Below are positions 22,069-29,287 of a stretch of DNA of 64,000 nucleotides, one piece after another (within the stretch, counting starts at the first letter, position 1; each line of letters starts with the position of its first letter). Under the pieces are notes generated by a model, which was given only the letters and a program-made list of their open reading frames with translations, had not been told where the DNA came from and did no database searches. Source of the stretch: Caldicellulosiruptor kronotskyensis 2002 (GTDB lineage Bacteria > Bacillota > Thermoanaerobacteria > Caldicellulosiruptorales > Caldicellulosiruptoraceae); contig NC_014720.1 in the NCBI RefSeq assembly GCF_000166775.1, positions 397,501 to 461,500 of the forward strand, in the 5' to 3' direction. Both the position numbers and the translations under genes were made by a program.

Positions 22069-22289
22069 ATTGATGAAAGTGAATCTTTTAACTTGATAAG
22101 AAAAACGACAGTTTTTCAAAGCTGGACAAGAAAAATCTTGCTAATGACAATGTTGGTCTAATACTTTTTTTATGGCTGAATTTTTAACAGTTTCACAGGT
22201 ATTTTTATCCGTTGAGCCAACTTCCCTTATAACACTATAATGTATCAGGTATATGTCATGCACAATTTTATTTTAACCCCTTACGATTT

Positions 22290-22704
22290 TGGGATAATAT
22301 AGCATTAAAAGCAGTAAATGTTAATATAAAGAAACACAGTGCAAAAGAAAATGTAAGCCGTCTATTATCAGAGTAGGATGAGTTCAGGACTAAGAGGATG
22401 GAGCGAACAAGGAGCAGAAGTGATGGTAAAGATATTAAATTTTAAGTATAATGGTGTAAACTTGAAAGAAGTATATTTAAAAGAAATTTGTACAAAGAAA
22501 GAGAAAGAAGATAAAATATTAAAAGAAATTGTGAGAAAAAATGTCAAGAAGATAAAAAAACATATAGAGAAGATAAGGAATAATGTACCAATTTTAGCAA
22601 GAGGAAAAGTTGATTTGATGTTTAGAGTGCTGAAAGGTCTAAGTACTGGAGATTTCCTTAAATGCAGTCGTGTTTTAATTAAAAATTTCCCTACAAACTC
22701 TTGA
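22290..22704 (+). pseudogene. C-terminal fragment of an ISLre2 (UPF0236) transposase
   Basis: The sequence SAKENVSRLLSE, then after a one-base shift MSSGLRGWSEQGAEVMVKI, matches the ending I recall for ISLre2-type transposases (HVSRLLSERMSSRPRGWSE-like). It goes on with a basic tail NVKKIKKHIEKIRNNVPILARGKV to the stop at 22704. The extra T at about 22375 breaks the frame. No catalytic part is present, so this is a remnant. A 93-codon frame from ATG 22423 has AAGGAG upstream and could in principle be translated. An IS-end-like stretch CACAATTTTATTTTAAC precedes it at about 22261. Confidence 0.55.
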
Positions 22705-22726
22705 CACTATCTGCATTCAAATTGTG

Positions 22727-22849
22727 TTGAAAAAAACTGAAACTTGGATGTATAATAAAAACAGTTGAGGAAACCATATTCAAAACCTGTCTACAAAAAT
22801 GTAAAAATAAAAATCAAACCGCAGCAAAAGCTGTGGTTTTTGCTTTTTG
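22727..22849 (+). ncRNA. Putative small RNA unit, copy 1
   Basis: TTGAAA (22727-22732) and TATAAT (22751-22756, spacing 18) are followed by about 60 bases and then a hairpin ACCGCAGC-AAAA-GCTGTGGT with TTTTTGCTTTTT. Starting near 22763 it would give an RNA of roughly 85 nt. A second copy lies at 25759-25880. The last hairpin pair is C-G here and A-U there, so pairing is kept. No reading frame is conserved between copies. Confidence 0.55.
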
Positions 22850-22961
22850 TAGCATAAATACACTGGTTTATGGTATAATCATTATTAGATAGCCTCTCTT
22901 TGGTAGTTTGCAGATAAAAGTTTTTAATGAGAAAAAGAAAAAGGAGATAAAGCTTACAACA

Positions 22962-23282
22962 ATGGAAATAGTTATAGATGAGATAAGGAAACTGGCTAAA
23001 GAAAGAAAAATAAAATGGCAAAACCATATGATACAAAGAATGAGAGAAAGAAATATAACAAGAACAGATGTATTGGAATGTATACAGGAAGGCGAAATTA
23101 TAGAACAATACGATAAAGATTATCCTTATCCGAGCTGCTTAATATTGGGCAGAACCAAAAAGGGGAATGTGTTGCATGTTGTTTGTGCTGTTGGAGAAGG
23201 ATGGTTATGGCTTATAACCACTTATTATCCTTCAAAAGATGAGTGGTGTGATGATTTCAAAACAAGGAGGAAGAAAGAATGA
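22962..23282 (+). CDS. DUF4258 toxin-like protein
   Basis: The 106-residue protein has the DUF4258 core (HMIQRMRERNITRTDVLECIQEGEIIEQYDKDYPYPSCLILG ... LHVVCAVGEG). This is a RelE/MqsR-like fold associated with toxin-antitoxin loci. Its stop overlaps the start of the YgiT-type zinc-finger gene by four bases (ATGA), so the two are translationally coupled. The order is toxin-like first, antitoxin-like second, as in mqsRA. The start is uncertain: ATG 22962 has AAGGAG 15 bases upstream, and a TTG at 22908 is in frame. Activity as an mRNA interferase is inference. Confidence 0.82.
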   Translation: MEIVIDEIRKLAKERKIKWQNHMIQRMRERNITRTDVLECIQEGEIIEQYDKDYPYPSCLILGRTKKGNVLHVVCAVGEGWLWLITTYYPSKDEWCDDFKTRRKKE

Positions 23283-23509
23283 AATGTTCATTGTGCGGTG
23301 CAAGCATGATAGAAGGGAAAGTCAAACATATTGTAGACACGGAAAAACAAACTATCATTATTAAGGACGTTCCCGCTCTTGTATGCCATCAATGTGGAGC
23401 GTCATTCCTTGATGACGAAGTTGCTGAAAAACTTGAAAAGATAGTAGATGAACTATTAAAAAGCAAGACTGAAATTGTTATTGCAAATTATTCAGAAATA
23501 GCTGCATAG
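23279..23509 (+). CDS. YgiT-type zinc-finger antitoxin
   Basis: The 76-residue protein has an N-terminal zinc knuckle with two CxxC pairs (CSLCGAS and CHQCGAS), as in the MqsA/YgiT N-domain. After it comes an acidic helix (LDDEVAEKLEKIVDELL). It lacks the C-terminal DNA-binding domain of full MqsA. AGGAGG precedes the ATG. It should neutralise the DUF4258 product. Its last bases directly abut the omega-RNA scaffold of the iscB element: the stop codon ends ten bases before the scaffold's first stem. Confidence 0.85.
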   Translation: MKCSLCGASMIEGKVKHIVDTEKQTIIIKDVPALVCHQCGASFLDDEVAEKLEKIVDELLKSKTEIVIANYSEIAA

Positions 23510-23518
23510 TGGTATAGT

Positions 23519-23771
23519 CAACTACCCACCGCTCATAGGAGCGGGGGCTTGTCAGCAGGGGTGAACTGCTGACAGGTCTGCCTGCTGGCAGGTAGTTGAA
23601 TGTGGGTGATGCTGTAGCGGAACCTGACGTTCCGGGACGACACTCCCAGTTCCGGGAGACAGCGGTGCAATCCCGCAGCCTTACACAGGGTGCTACAGCA
23701 CGCCTCAGGGAGACCTACCACCCTTCAGGGTGCCCAGATCACAGGGCTCCTGAACAAGGAGGGGAAGAATA
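23519..23771 (+). ncRNA. Candidate omega-RNA of the iscB element
   Basis: This 250-base non-coding block is GC-rich in an AT-rich genome and lies directly before iscB, where omega-RNAs are encoded. Readable helices are CAACTACC (23519-23526) with GGTAGTTG (23591-23598); CCGCTC with GAGCGG (23529-23544); TGTCAGCAG with CTGCTGACA (23550-23574); CTGCC with GGCAG; TGCTGTAGC (23610-23618) with GCTACAGCA (23692-23700); CGGAAC with GTTCCG; CTCCC with GGGAG; CACCC with GGGTG; and a hairpin over the iscB ribosome site. In characterised systems the guide lies at the 5' end, which here would be about 23501-23518. Exact ends are not determined. Confidence 0.85.
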
Positions 23772-25187
23772 TTGGTAATCTTCACCGTTGACAAACATGG
23801 AAGACCAGGACACCCAACAAGAAGATTTGATATGGTAAGAAAACTGGTAAAGCAGGGTAGAGCAAAAATCATTGGTGGTGGAACTTCTGGCAAACCACCG
23901 GTTGTGATGTTCCTCGACAGGGAGTTTGACTACACCAAAACGATAGAAAGACGTCTCTTTGTAGTACTTGACCCGGGATACCACCACATAGGCTTTGCAG
24001 TATGCGAACTTCGCTGGGGCGTATTGATTGTCTACTGTATAGGGGTTTTAGAAACAAGAATCCCTGAAATTAAGGACTTGATGACCAAAAGAAGGGGATA
24101 CAGACGAAACCGCAGGTACCACTCAAGGTGCAGGAAAAAACGAATGTCCAAAAGACAGAGTAGAGTCCTGACAAAATTCAAAGCACCAAGAAATGTAAGA
24201 ACAAAGGATAGAACAAATGCAACACTTAGACATGGCATAGAAACCCACCTTAACCTTTACAAAAAACTCTTAAAGTTTTTTCCATTCCCAGTAGAGCAGT
24301 TTGTGTTCGTTATGGAAGACAACATCTTTGATGTCAGAACAATGACGTGGGGTAAGACAGATGGTACAGGGTATCAAAAATCACCCAGAGTTCCAGCAGA
24401 GAAGAAGTGTATTCTCTGCGGTACAGAAGACAATCTGCAGAAACACCATTTGATACAGCGCAAATGTGGTGGTACAGACGTTCAGGAAAACGTGGTATAC
24501 CTTTGCAGGGACTGTCATGAAGATGTCCATGCTGGAAGGGTGTATATCCCGGTAGATGGTGTCAAGCAGTGGCGTGCACTGGGTACAGTCAATGCAATAA
24601 TAGGACGTTTGCGAGAAATACCATGGTTGAAGTTTGTACCTGCATCTGATGTGGTACAGATGAGAAAAAGGCTGGGTCTTGAGAAAGGACATGCAAACGA
24701 TGCTCTGGCAACAGCAGCGGTCTTTTGCAACTGTACAGAAACTGACAGAACACACATGATTGAACTGAACATGGTAAAGTTCAGAAGACACAACAGGGCA
24801 AGAATACACGCTGTAAGAGACAGACTGTACAAGGTTGATGGTAAGATTGTGGCGAAGAACAGACGAAAAAGGACAGACCAGAAAGAACCGTCCTTTGCAG
24901 ATATATCACCATTGCCGCCGGAAATTCAAAGAAAACTCAAGGTGTATCCCGGTACAAAGATTCTTAACCCACTGCGAAAAGAAATGCCGACCATTGCAGG
25001 TGAAGTATGGGTTCACGAACCAACAGGCAAGAGGTTTGTAACAACAGGTGTGGTATCCCAGAAGTATTTGTATTCGCCACAGCTGGAGAAAATAGTGGGG
25101 AAGACATACGTCAAACCAGAAGAGTGCAAACGTATACTCCGCAACGAAGGAATAGTTGTCATGTACAACAGTCTATACCACAGTTAA
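23772..25187 (+). CDS. iscB: IscB RNA-guided HNH/RuvC endonuclease
   Basis: The 471-residue protein has IscB order. An N-terminal RRXRR/PLMP-type domain reads VDKHGRPGHPTRR (PGHP in place of PLMP). RuvC-I has Asp67 in VLDPGYHHIGFAV. The arginine-rich bridge helix spans about 96-122 (RRGYRRNRRYHSRCRKKRM). RuvC-II has Glu182 in FVFVMEDN. A split HNH has zinc cysteines CILC and CRDC, His225-His226, Asn240 and His249. RuvC-III is GHANDALATAAV (His307, Asp310). A C-terminal target-interaction-like region ends the protein. All nuclease residues are present. It starts at TTG 23772 with AAGGAGG nine bases upstream. No tnpA is nearby. IscB cleaves DNA matched by the omega-RNA guide and is the ancestor group of Cas9. 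Confidence 0.93.
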   Translation: MVIFTVDKHGRPGHPTRRFDMVRKLVKQGRAKIIGGGTSGKPPVVMFLDREFDYTKTIERRLFVVLDPGYHHIGFAVCELRWGVLIVYCIGVLETRIPEIKDLMTKRRGYRRNRRYHSRCRKKRMSKRQSRVLTKFKAPRNVRTKDRTNATLRHGIETHLNLYKKLLKFFPFPVEQFVFVMEDNIFDVRTMTWGKTDGTGYQKSPRVPAEKKCILCGTEDNLQKHHLIQRKCGGTDVQENVVYLCRDCHEDVHAGRVYIPVDGVKQWRALGTVNAIIGRLREIPWLKFVPASDVVQMRKRLGLEKGHANDALATAAVFCNCTETDRTHMIELNMVKFRRHNRARIHAVRDRLYKVDGKIVAKNRRKRTDQKEPSFADISPLPPEIQRKLKVYPGTKILNPLRKEMPTIAGEVWVHEPTGKRFVTTGVVSQKYLYSPQLEKIVGKTYVKPEECKRILRNEGIVVMYNSLYHS

Positions 25188-25217
25188 GAACCCACTTGTT
25201 ACCAACAGCGCATTCAT

Positions 25218-25239
25218 CTCCATCTTAAAGAAGATGGAG
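25218..25239 (+). repeat. Hairpin at the right end of the iscB element
   Basis: CTCCATCTT-AAAG-AAGATGGAG follows the iscB stop by 30 bases. It resembles the subterminal hairpin at the right end of IS200/IS605-type elements, so the element end is probably near 25250. It lacks a U-tract. Confidence 0.6.
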
Positions 25240-25304
25240 TCTTCTGCGTTAGTTTGTGATAAAAGTTGTAAACAAAAATTTTAAACGAAAAAGGTGATTT
25301 CGTT

Positions 25305-25505
25305 ATGTTGTTTACAGTAGTAGTAAGCAAAGAAGACAACTGGTATATAGCTAAGTGCATAGAAAACAGTGTAGCTTCCCAGGGAAAAACCATAGAAGAA
25401 GCAATAGCCAATTTAAAAGAAGCTCTTGAACTTTACTATGAAGGAGAAGAGATACAAAGACCACAGATGCCACCGCTGATAACTACCATAGAGGTGGCAG
25501 TATAA
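25305..25505 (+). CDS. hicB: HicB-family antitoxin
   Basis: The 66-residue protein has the HicB fold (FTVVVSKEDNWYIAKCIENSVASQGKTIEEAIANLKEALELYYEGE). Its stop directly abuts the hicA start, giving the antitoxin-first order found in many hicBA loci. AAAGGTGA precedes ATG 25305. That ribosome site is inside a short inverted repeat AACGAAA/TTTCGTT. It would bind and silence HicA; here its toxin partner is frameshifted. Confidence 0.88.
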   Translation: MLFTVVVSKEDNWYIAKCIENSVASQGKTIEEAIANLKEALELYYEGEEIQRPQMPPLITTIEVAV

Positions 25506-25729
25506 ATGTCATCAAAATATCCTATACTAAAGCCACAGGAAATAATAAGAGCACTCAAAAAGCAGGGTTCAAGGAAGTATCACAAAGGGGTAGTCATCTC
25601 AAGCTCAAAAAAGGAAATCCGACAAGAATTGTAATTATCCCAATGCATAAAGAAGTTGCAAGAGGAACATTGAAAAGTATTCTGGAACAAGCAGGAATAA
25701 GTCTGGAAGAGTTTTTGGAACTTCTTTAG
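25506..25729 (+). pseudogene. hicA: HicA toxin gene with a one-base deletion
   Basis: From ATG 25506 the frame reads SSKYPILKPQEIIRALKK and then leaves HicA sequence, ending at 25634. The next frame gives AGFKEVSQRGSHLKLKKGNPTRIVIIPMHKEVARGTL and continues to the tag at 25727-25729. This is a normal HicA end with the catalytic His in RGSHLK. One A is missing from an A-run near 25557-25562. A corrected frame would encode about 74 residues. It is either a true inactivation, slippage, or a sequencing error. HicA is a small double-stranded-RNA-binding-fold mRNA interferase. Confidence 0.85.
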
Positions 25730-25758
25730 GTTTTTGTTAATCTCCAGCGGCTTAATTA

Positions 25759-25880
25759 TTGCAAAATCTGAAAATTGGATATATAATAAAAACAGTTAGC
25801 AAAACCATGTTCAAAATGCGTCTACAAAAATGTAAAAAATAAAAACCAAACCGCAGAAGAATCTGCGGTTTTTGTTTTTT
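25759..25880 (+). ncRNA. Putative small RNA unit, copy 2
   Basis: TTGCAA (25759-25764), spacing 17, TATAAT (25782-25787), then a stretch nearly identical to 22757-22820 and a terminator hairpin ACCGCAGA-AGAA-TCTGCGGT followed by TTTTTGTTTTTT. Against copy 1 the closing pair covaries (C-G to A-U), and a G-U pair becomes G-C. Confidence 0.55.
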
Positions 25881-25893
25881 CGAGGTGTTTAAA

Positions 25894-26028
25894 ATGCCAA
25901 AAAGACCATCAAGGCTTTGTATTCGGGAAGAATTTCAAATTTTAAAACTGCTCCTGCCAGAAGTTATCCTCTTTTTCTTGATGCTTGTAATGCTTGTCGT
26001 TCAAATACTCATTGCTTTGCTATATTAA
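25894..26028 (+). CDS. Small hydrophobic peptide, 44 residues
   Basis: ATG 25894 has GAGGTG six bases upstream. The peptide has a basic head (PKRPSRLCIREEF) and a single membrane helix (LPEVILFFLMLVMLVVQILIALLY) reaching the C-terminus. It directly follows the terminator of the second small-RNA unit. I do not recognise a family. It could be a small membrane protein, a toxin-like peptide, or a spurious frame. Confidence 0.4.
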   Translation: MPKRPSRLCIREEFQILKLLLPEVILFFLMLVMLVVQILIALLY

Positions 26029-26032
26029 GCTT

Positions 26033-26061
26033 TTGCAAATCAAGCAAAAACCTGCTATAAT
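26033..26061 (+). promoter_or_regulatory. Promoter 1 of a tandem pair
   Basis: TTGCAA and TATAAT (26056-26061) are separated by 17 bases. The downstream sequence GTAGCTTGTAGGTGTTTATACAGAGTGTCAAA is repeated with changes after promoter 2, so promoter plus leader is duplicated. Confidence 0.6.
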
Positions 26062-26127
26062 ATACTTAAAACATTTACCAAAAGTGTAGCTTGTAGGTGT
26101 TTATACAGAGTGTCAAATTTTTTGTTA

Positions 26128-26155
26128 TTGCAATTTCAACCTATAGTGGTATAAT
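26128..26155 (+). promoter_or_regulatory. Promoter 2 of a tandem pair
   Basis: TTGCAA and TATAAT (26150-26155) are separated by 16 bases. The leader after it repeats that of promoter 1 (TAGGTGTTTATAAAGAGTGTC). Confidence 0.6.
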
Positions 26156-26259
26156 ATATACAGAACAAATTGCCACAAATGTATCTTTTAGGTGTTTATA
26201 AAGAGTGTCAAAGTTTTTATGTGAGTAAAACGAAGGTAAGTAAAATCAAAAAGAAGTTA

Positions 26260-26306
26260 GCCACGGCAAAAGTTAGGAAGTAAATTTGCCGTGGTTTTTT
26301 GTTTTT
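26260..26306 (+). terminator. Terminator-like hairpin before the SLH gene
   Basis: CCACGGCAAA pairs with TTTGCCGTGG and is followed by TTTTTTGTTTTTT. It lies between the tandem promoters and the gene at 26396, so it either ends a short leader RNA or attenuates that gene. Confidence 0.8.
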
Positions 26307-26395
26307 TAGCAGACAAAATTTCTGTGCAGTAAATTTCAAAACCATGGTATAAATATAATGAGAAAGAACTTAAGCAAAAAGGAGCTGATATAGTC

Positions 26396-28012
26396 ATGAA
26401 AAAACTTTTGAGCTTTGCAATCATCCTGAGCCTGCTTTTGAGTCTTGCCTTCCCAGTAGCACAGGCAAGAACAATCACACAGAAAGTACAGGCAGCAATA
26501 AACAAAATAGACTACATCACAGCAGGTGAGTTTGTGACATCGCTCTTGCTGGGTGCGAATGTAAAGCCCAATGGTATAGCAGACTACTGGGGGAAAGCTC
26601 AGACTATGGGCTTGATACCGGGTGAGGTCAAAAAAGACAAGCCACTTACAAGAGCACAGGCAAGCTACATTGTGTGGAAGCTCATCAATGCAGTGCCAGA
26701 GCTTAAGGATAAGAATATACCTGTCAAAACCGAAATACTCACACCATGGGATTTAACACTGAGAGGTAGAGGTTACTTGTATGACTATATGACAGACCTT
26801 GACTTTGTGCTGTACTGGTCTGACCTGCTCATAATTGACTATTACTATGCAGATGGAAGGGTTAAGACAAAGTATGTCTGGGACGTACTAAAAGGTTATG
26901 TCATGAGAGATGATTATGCCAAGTTCCTGCAGGACTTTGCAAAGAAATGTCCTGATAAGCTGAAATTTGCTCCTAAAACTGAAGGTGGATATATAAAGTA
27001 TGATAAGGAGTTTAAAAGCTATTATTATCAATTGTCTTTTGACCCAAAGTCTTATTACCCTATTCTTATTCGTACTAAGGATTCTGGTGGCAGAGAATGG
27101 AATATAGCTTACGACCCACGTGCAAACAAGTATCTTGAAGAATATATCAAGAACCATCCACGCAAGTTTGCACTTGACCATACGAGGTTTGCACAGATGG
27201 CAGATGATTACACAAAAATACCGCAAGCATACAGAGAGCCAATGCTAAGACTTGCCGACCTTGGTATCATAACTCCTGAAATGTCACCACTGTACGTGTC
27301 AAAGATAAGATTTAATCCTGCAAAGATGCTCACAAGAGCAGAAGCAGTTGCAATGATTTCAAGAGTGTTCGATGAGTCAAAACGAGAAGTATATGACGAG
27401 TTTAAATGGCAACTGAGAAGCTACGTGGATATGAAAACAGGAATCAAATACTACTGGGATGAATATAAACGAATTTACAGACCAATGATGAGTATTTACA
27501 ACAAGAATGAGTACGACAGACTCGAAAGTAGCGATACTCCCAAATTTGGTGAACCAATATTAACCTTCAGAATGGACGAAATGAAGTTGCTGGCAAGAAT
27601 CAAACAGGCTATAAAGAATGTTTCAGACCCTTTAATAGGGGATTCATTCGTAAGATATTCCTTTGCTGGATTAGAATTTATTATGCCGTGGGTTTTTGAC
27701 AGTTCCATTATTCCATGGGAAGATAAGCCGTTTTATCGTAAACCATGGTATTACAAGATGGACTTTAATTATCTTTTAGTTCCTCTTGCATACAAGAAAG
27801 AGGCAATAGCTGACGCAAAGCATTATACCAACCCAAAAACCAAACTTCCGGCGGATGGTATTGTAAAGTGGTACGGTGATGTATGTATATGGTATGTCAA
27901 CCTCAATGGAGAAGACAATGTGGGTTACTGGTGCACAACGAACCCCACATACAAAGGTTATTTTGAGAAAGCAAAAGTTCTGTATGCAAAACCTGACCCG
28001 AATATCAAATAA
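26396..28012 (+). CDS. Secreted protein with SLH-like domains
   Basis: The 538-residue protein has a Sec signal (KKLLSFAIILSLLLSLAFPVAQA). An SLH-like segment covers residues 30-105 (ITAGEFVTSLLLGANV ... LTRAQASYIVWKLINAV). A second SLH-like stretch near 275-335 reads PMLRLADLGIITPEMSPLYVSKIRFNPAKMLTRAEAVAMI. SLH domains anchor proteins to pyruvylated wall polymers. The C-terminal 200 residues are rich in Tyr and Trp and unassigned. AAAGGAG precedes the ATG. A second secreted protein gene follows 18 bp later, so they likely form an operon. The location in an accessory region with IS debris suggests a mobile-element cargo. Confidence 0.75.
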   Translation: MKKLLSFAIILSLLLSLAFPVAQARTITQKVQAAINKIDYITAGEFVTSLLLGANVKPNGIADYWGKAQTMGLIPGEVKKDKPLTRAQASYIVWKLINAVPELKDKNIPVKTEILTPWDLTLRGRGYLYDYMTDLDFVLYWSDLLIIDYYYADGRVKTKYVWDVLKGYVMRDDYAKFLQDFAKKCPDKLKFAPKTEGGYIKYDKEFKSYYYQLSFDPKSYYPILIRTKDSGGREWNIAYDPRANKYLEEYIKNHPRKFALDHTRFAQMADDYTKIPQAYREPMLRLADLGIITPEMSPLYVSKIRFNPAKMLTRAEAVAMISRVFDESKREVYDEFKWQLRSYVDMKTGIKYYWDEYKRIYRPMMSIYNKNEYDRLESSDTPKFGEPILTFRMDEMKLLARIKQAIKNVSDPLIGDSFVRYSFAGLEFIMPWVFDSSIIPWEDKPFYRKPWYYKMDFNYLLVPLAYKKEAIADAKHYTNPKTKLPADGIVKWYGDVCIWYVNLNGEDNVGYWCTTNPTYKGYFEKAKVLYAKPDPNIK

Positions 28013-28030
28013 AACGGGAGGTGAATTTAA

Positions 28031-29287
28031 TTGCAGAGACGTAAAAAGAGCCTGTTAAAGGCTCTTTCTTTTCTTGTGGTGTTTTCAATCTTACTGAGTT
28101 TGTTCCCTGTTTTCCCACCAGTAGTTAAAACAATGGCTGATAATTTTTCAGACAAAAGAGATGAGGTTTATGAAGGTGGTTCAAATTTCAGTGAGTACAA
28201 AGGTGTAACACGTGATAAGTGCGCAGAAAGTTATGGGGTTTTTAAGGAAATCAAAATACCATCAACTAGTTCAGCTGCAGACAATCTTACTTCATATGCC
28301 AAGCAAAAGTGCCAGTCAGGTGTGTACGGTTATGGAATAGAAATAAAAGACAATAAAACATACTACATCATTCCCCTTAACGTAGAAGCAACAATAGACA
28401 GGGGTTATGCGATATACGGTATTCCAGAAGATGTGGCGGACAACTTCACAAAAGCACAACCGGGATTCAAGCAGGTGTCTAATGGATACTTCTACGCCAC
28501 ACTCGGTGCAGATGAGTACTATCATCTTTCTTCACCTGGCAATGGAGTTAGAGGATACTTCAGATACTGGGGATTTTCCCAGACCGGCGCAGTGCAGTCT
28601 GATAAGGATTTCCCACCTGATAGAGATTATGTACCTGTAACATCCAGTACAAAAATTTTGTACAAGCCATGGCAGAACTCAACAGCAAAACAGATTTGTG
28701 CAGTGGCAGATTCATATAACCCTTCTAATGTCAGTCCAAACGCAATCACGCAGGTCTGGAGCGCACTTTCTAGGTTCAAAGATATGAAGGGACAGACTCT
28801 GGCAGATGCCATAAACATAACACAAACACAATATGGTTCAAAGATAAGCTCAGCGTCCATGCTTGCAGATTATGCAATGATTTCGAACGCAACACCATAT
28901 GCAGGTGCTCAGGTAGTTCTTGTTCTGCAGGAAGCTGATGGCTGGATACATTACAGGACATATGATGGTATTCCACCAAGAGCAAAACCTCAGGTTACAA
29001 CTGACAGTATGAGCTATAAAGTTACATCCCAGAGTTACCTTGTTAAGAATAGCGATGGTACACTTAAATATGACCCGGCTGTTAACTATGACCCTGTACT
29101 GTACATTGACATCACAGGTAAAATGACAGACTATTGGTATACAAACAGGAATAAACTCTATTACAAGGCTTTCAACTACACAAGAGACGACGTTACAAAG
29201 TATGCTGCAAGGATAACTTCTGTTAAGATAAACGGACAATCAGTCAGAGACTTGTCAAGAATTATGTGTTTCCAATTTATAACGTAA
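28031..29287 (+). CDS. Secreted protein of unknown function, 3' end cut by IS
   Basis: It starts at TTG 28031 with GGGAGGTG nine bases upstream. The 418-codon frame has a basic Sec signal (RRKKSLLKALSFLVVFSILLSLFPVF). It is followed by extracellular, Tyr/Asn/Thr-rich sequence with a small number of Cys. I recognise no domain. The sequence up to about VRDLSR (29260) appears authentic. The last residues RIMCFQFIT run into the end of a decayed IS256-like element, so the natural C-terminus is missing. It is probably co-transcribed with the SLH gene upstream. Confidence 0.6.
   Translation: MQRRKKSLLKALSFLVVFSILLSLFPVFPPVVKTMADNFSDKRDEVYEGGSNFSEYKGVTRDKCAESYGVFKEIKIPSTSSAADNLTSYAKQKCQSGVYGYGIEIKDNKTYYIIPLNVEATIDRGYAIYGIPEDVADNFTKAQPGFKQVSNGYFYATLGADEYYHLSSPGNGVRGYFRYWGFSQTGAVQSDKDFPPDRDYVPVTSSTKILYKPWQNSTAKQICAVADSYNPSNVSPNAITQVWSALSRFKDMKGQTLADAINITQTQYGSKISSASMLADYAMISNATPYAGAQVVLVLQEADGWIHYRTYDGIPPRAKPQVTTDSMSYKVTSQSYLVKNSDGTLKYDPAVNYDPVLYIDITGKMTDYWYTNRNKLYYKAFNYTRDDVTKYAARITSVKINGQSVRDLSRIMCFQFIT

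Noticed and set aside
22257-22280. Complete second IS256-like element ending at CACAATTTTATTTTAAC
   Set aside because: Only the end-like stretch is similar to that at 30550; no transposase sequence is seen to its left.
23519-23600. CRISPR-like repeats in the GC-rich block
   Set aside because: The repeats are inverted stems of one RNA, not spaced direct repeats. No CRISPR array was seen anywhere in the window.
24381-24832. Antisense open frames of 105-142 codons inside iscB
   Set aside because: They are shadows of the coding frame, with no ribosome site and no recognisable domain.
25218-25239. Hairpin after iscB as a rho-independent terminator
   Set aside because: No T-run follows. It fits better as an element-end hairpin.
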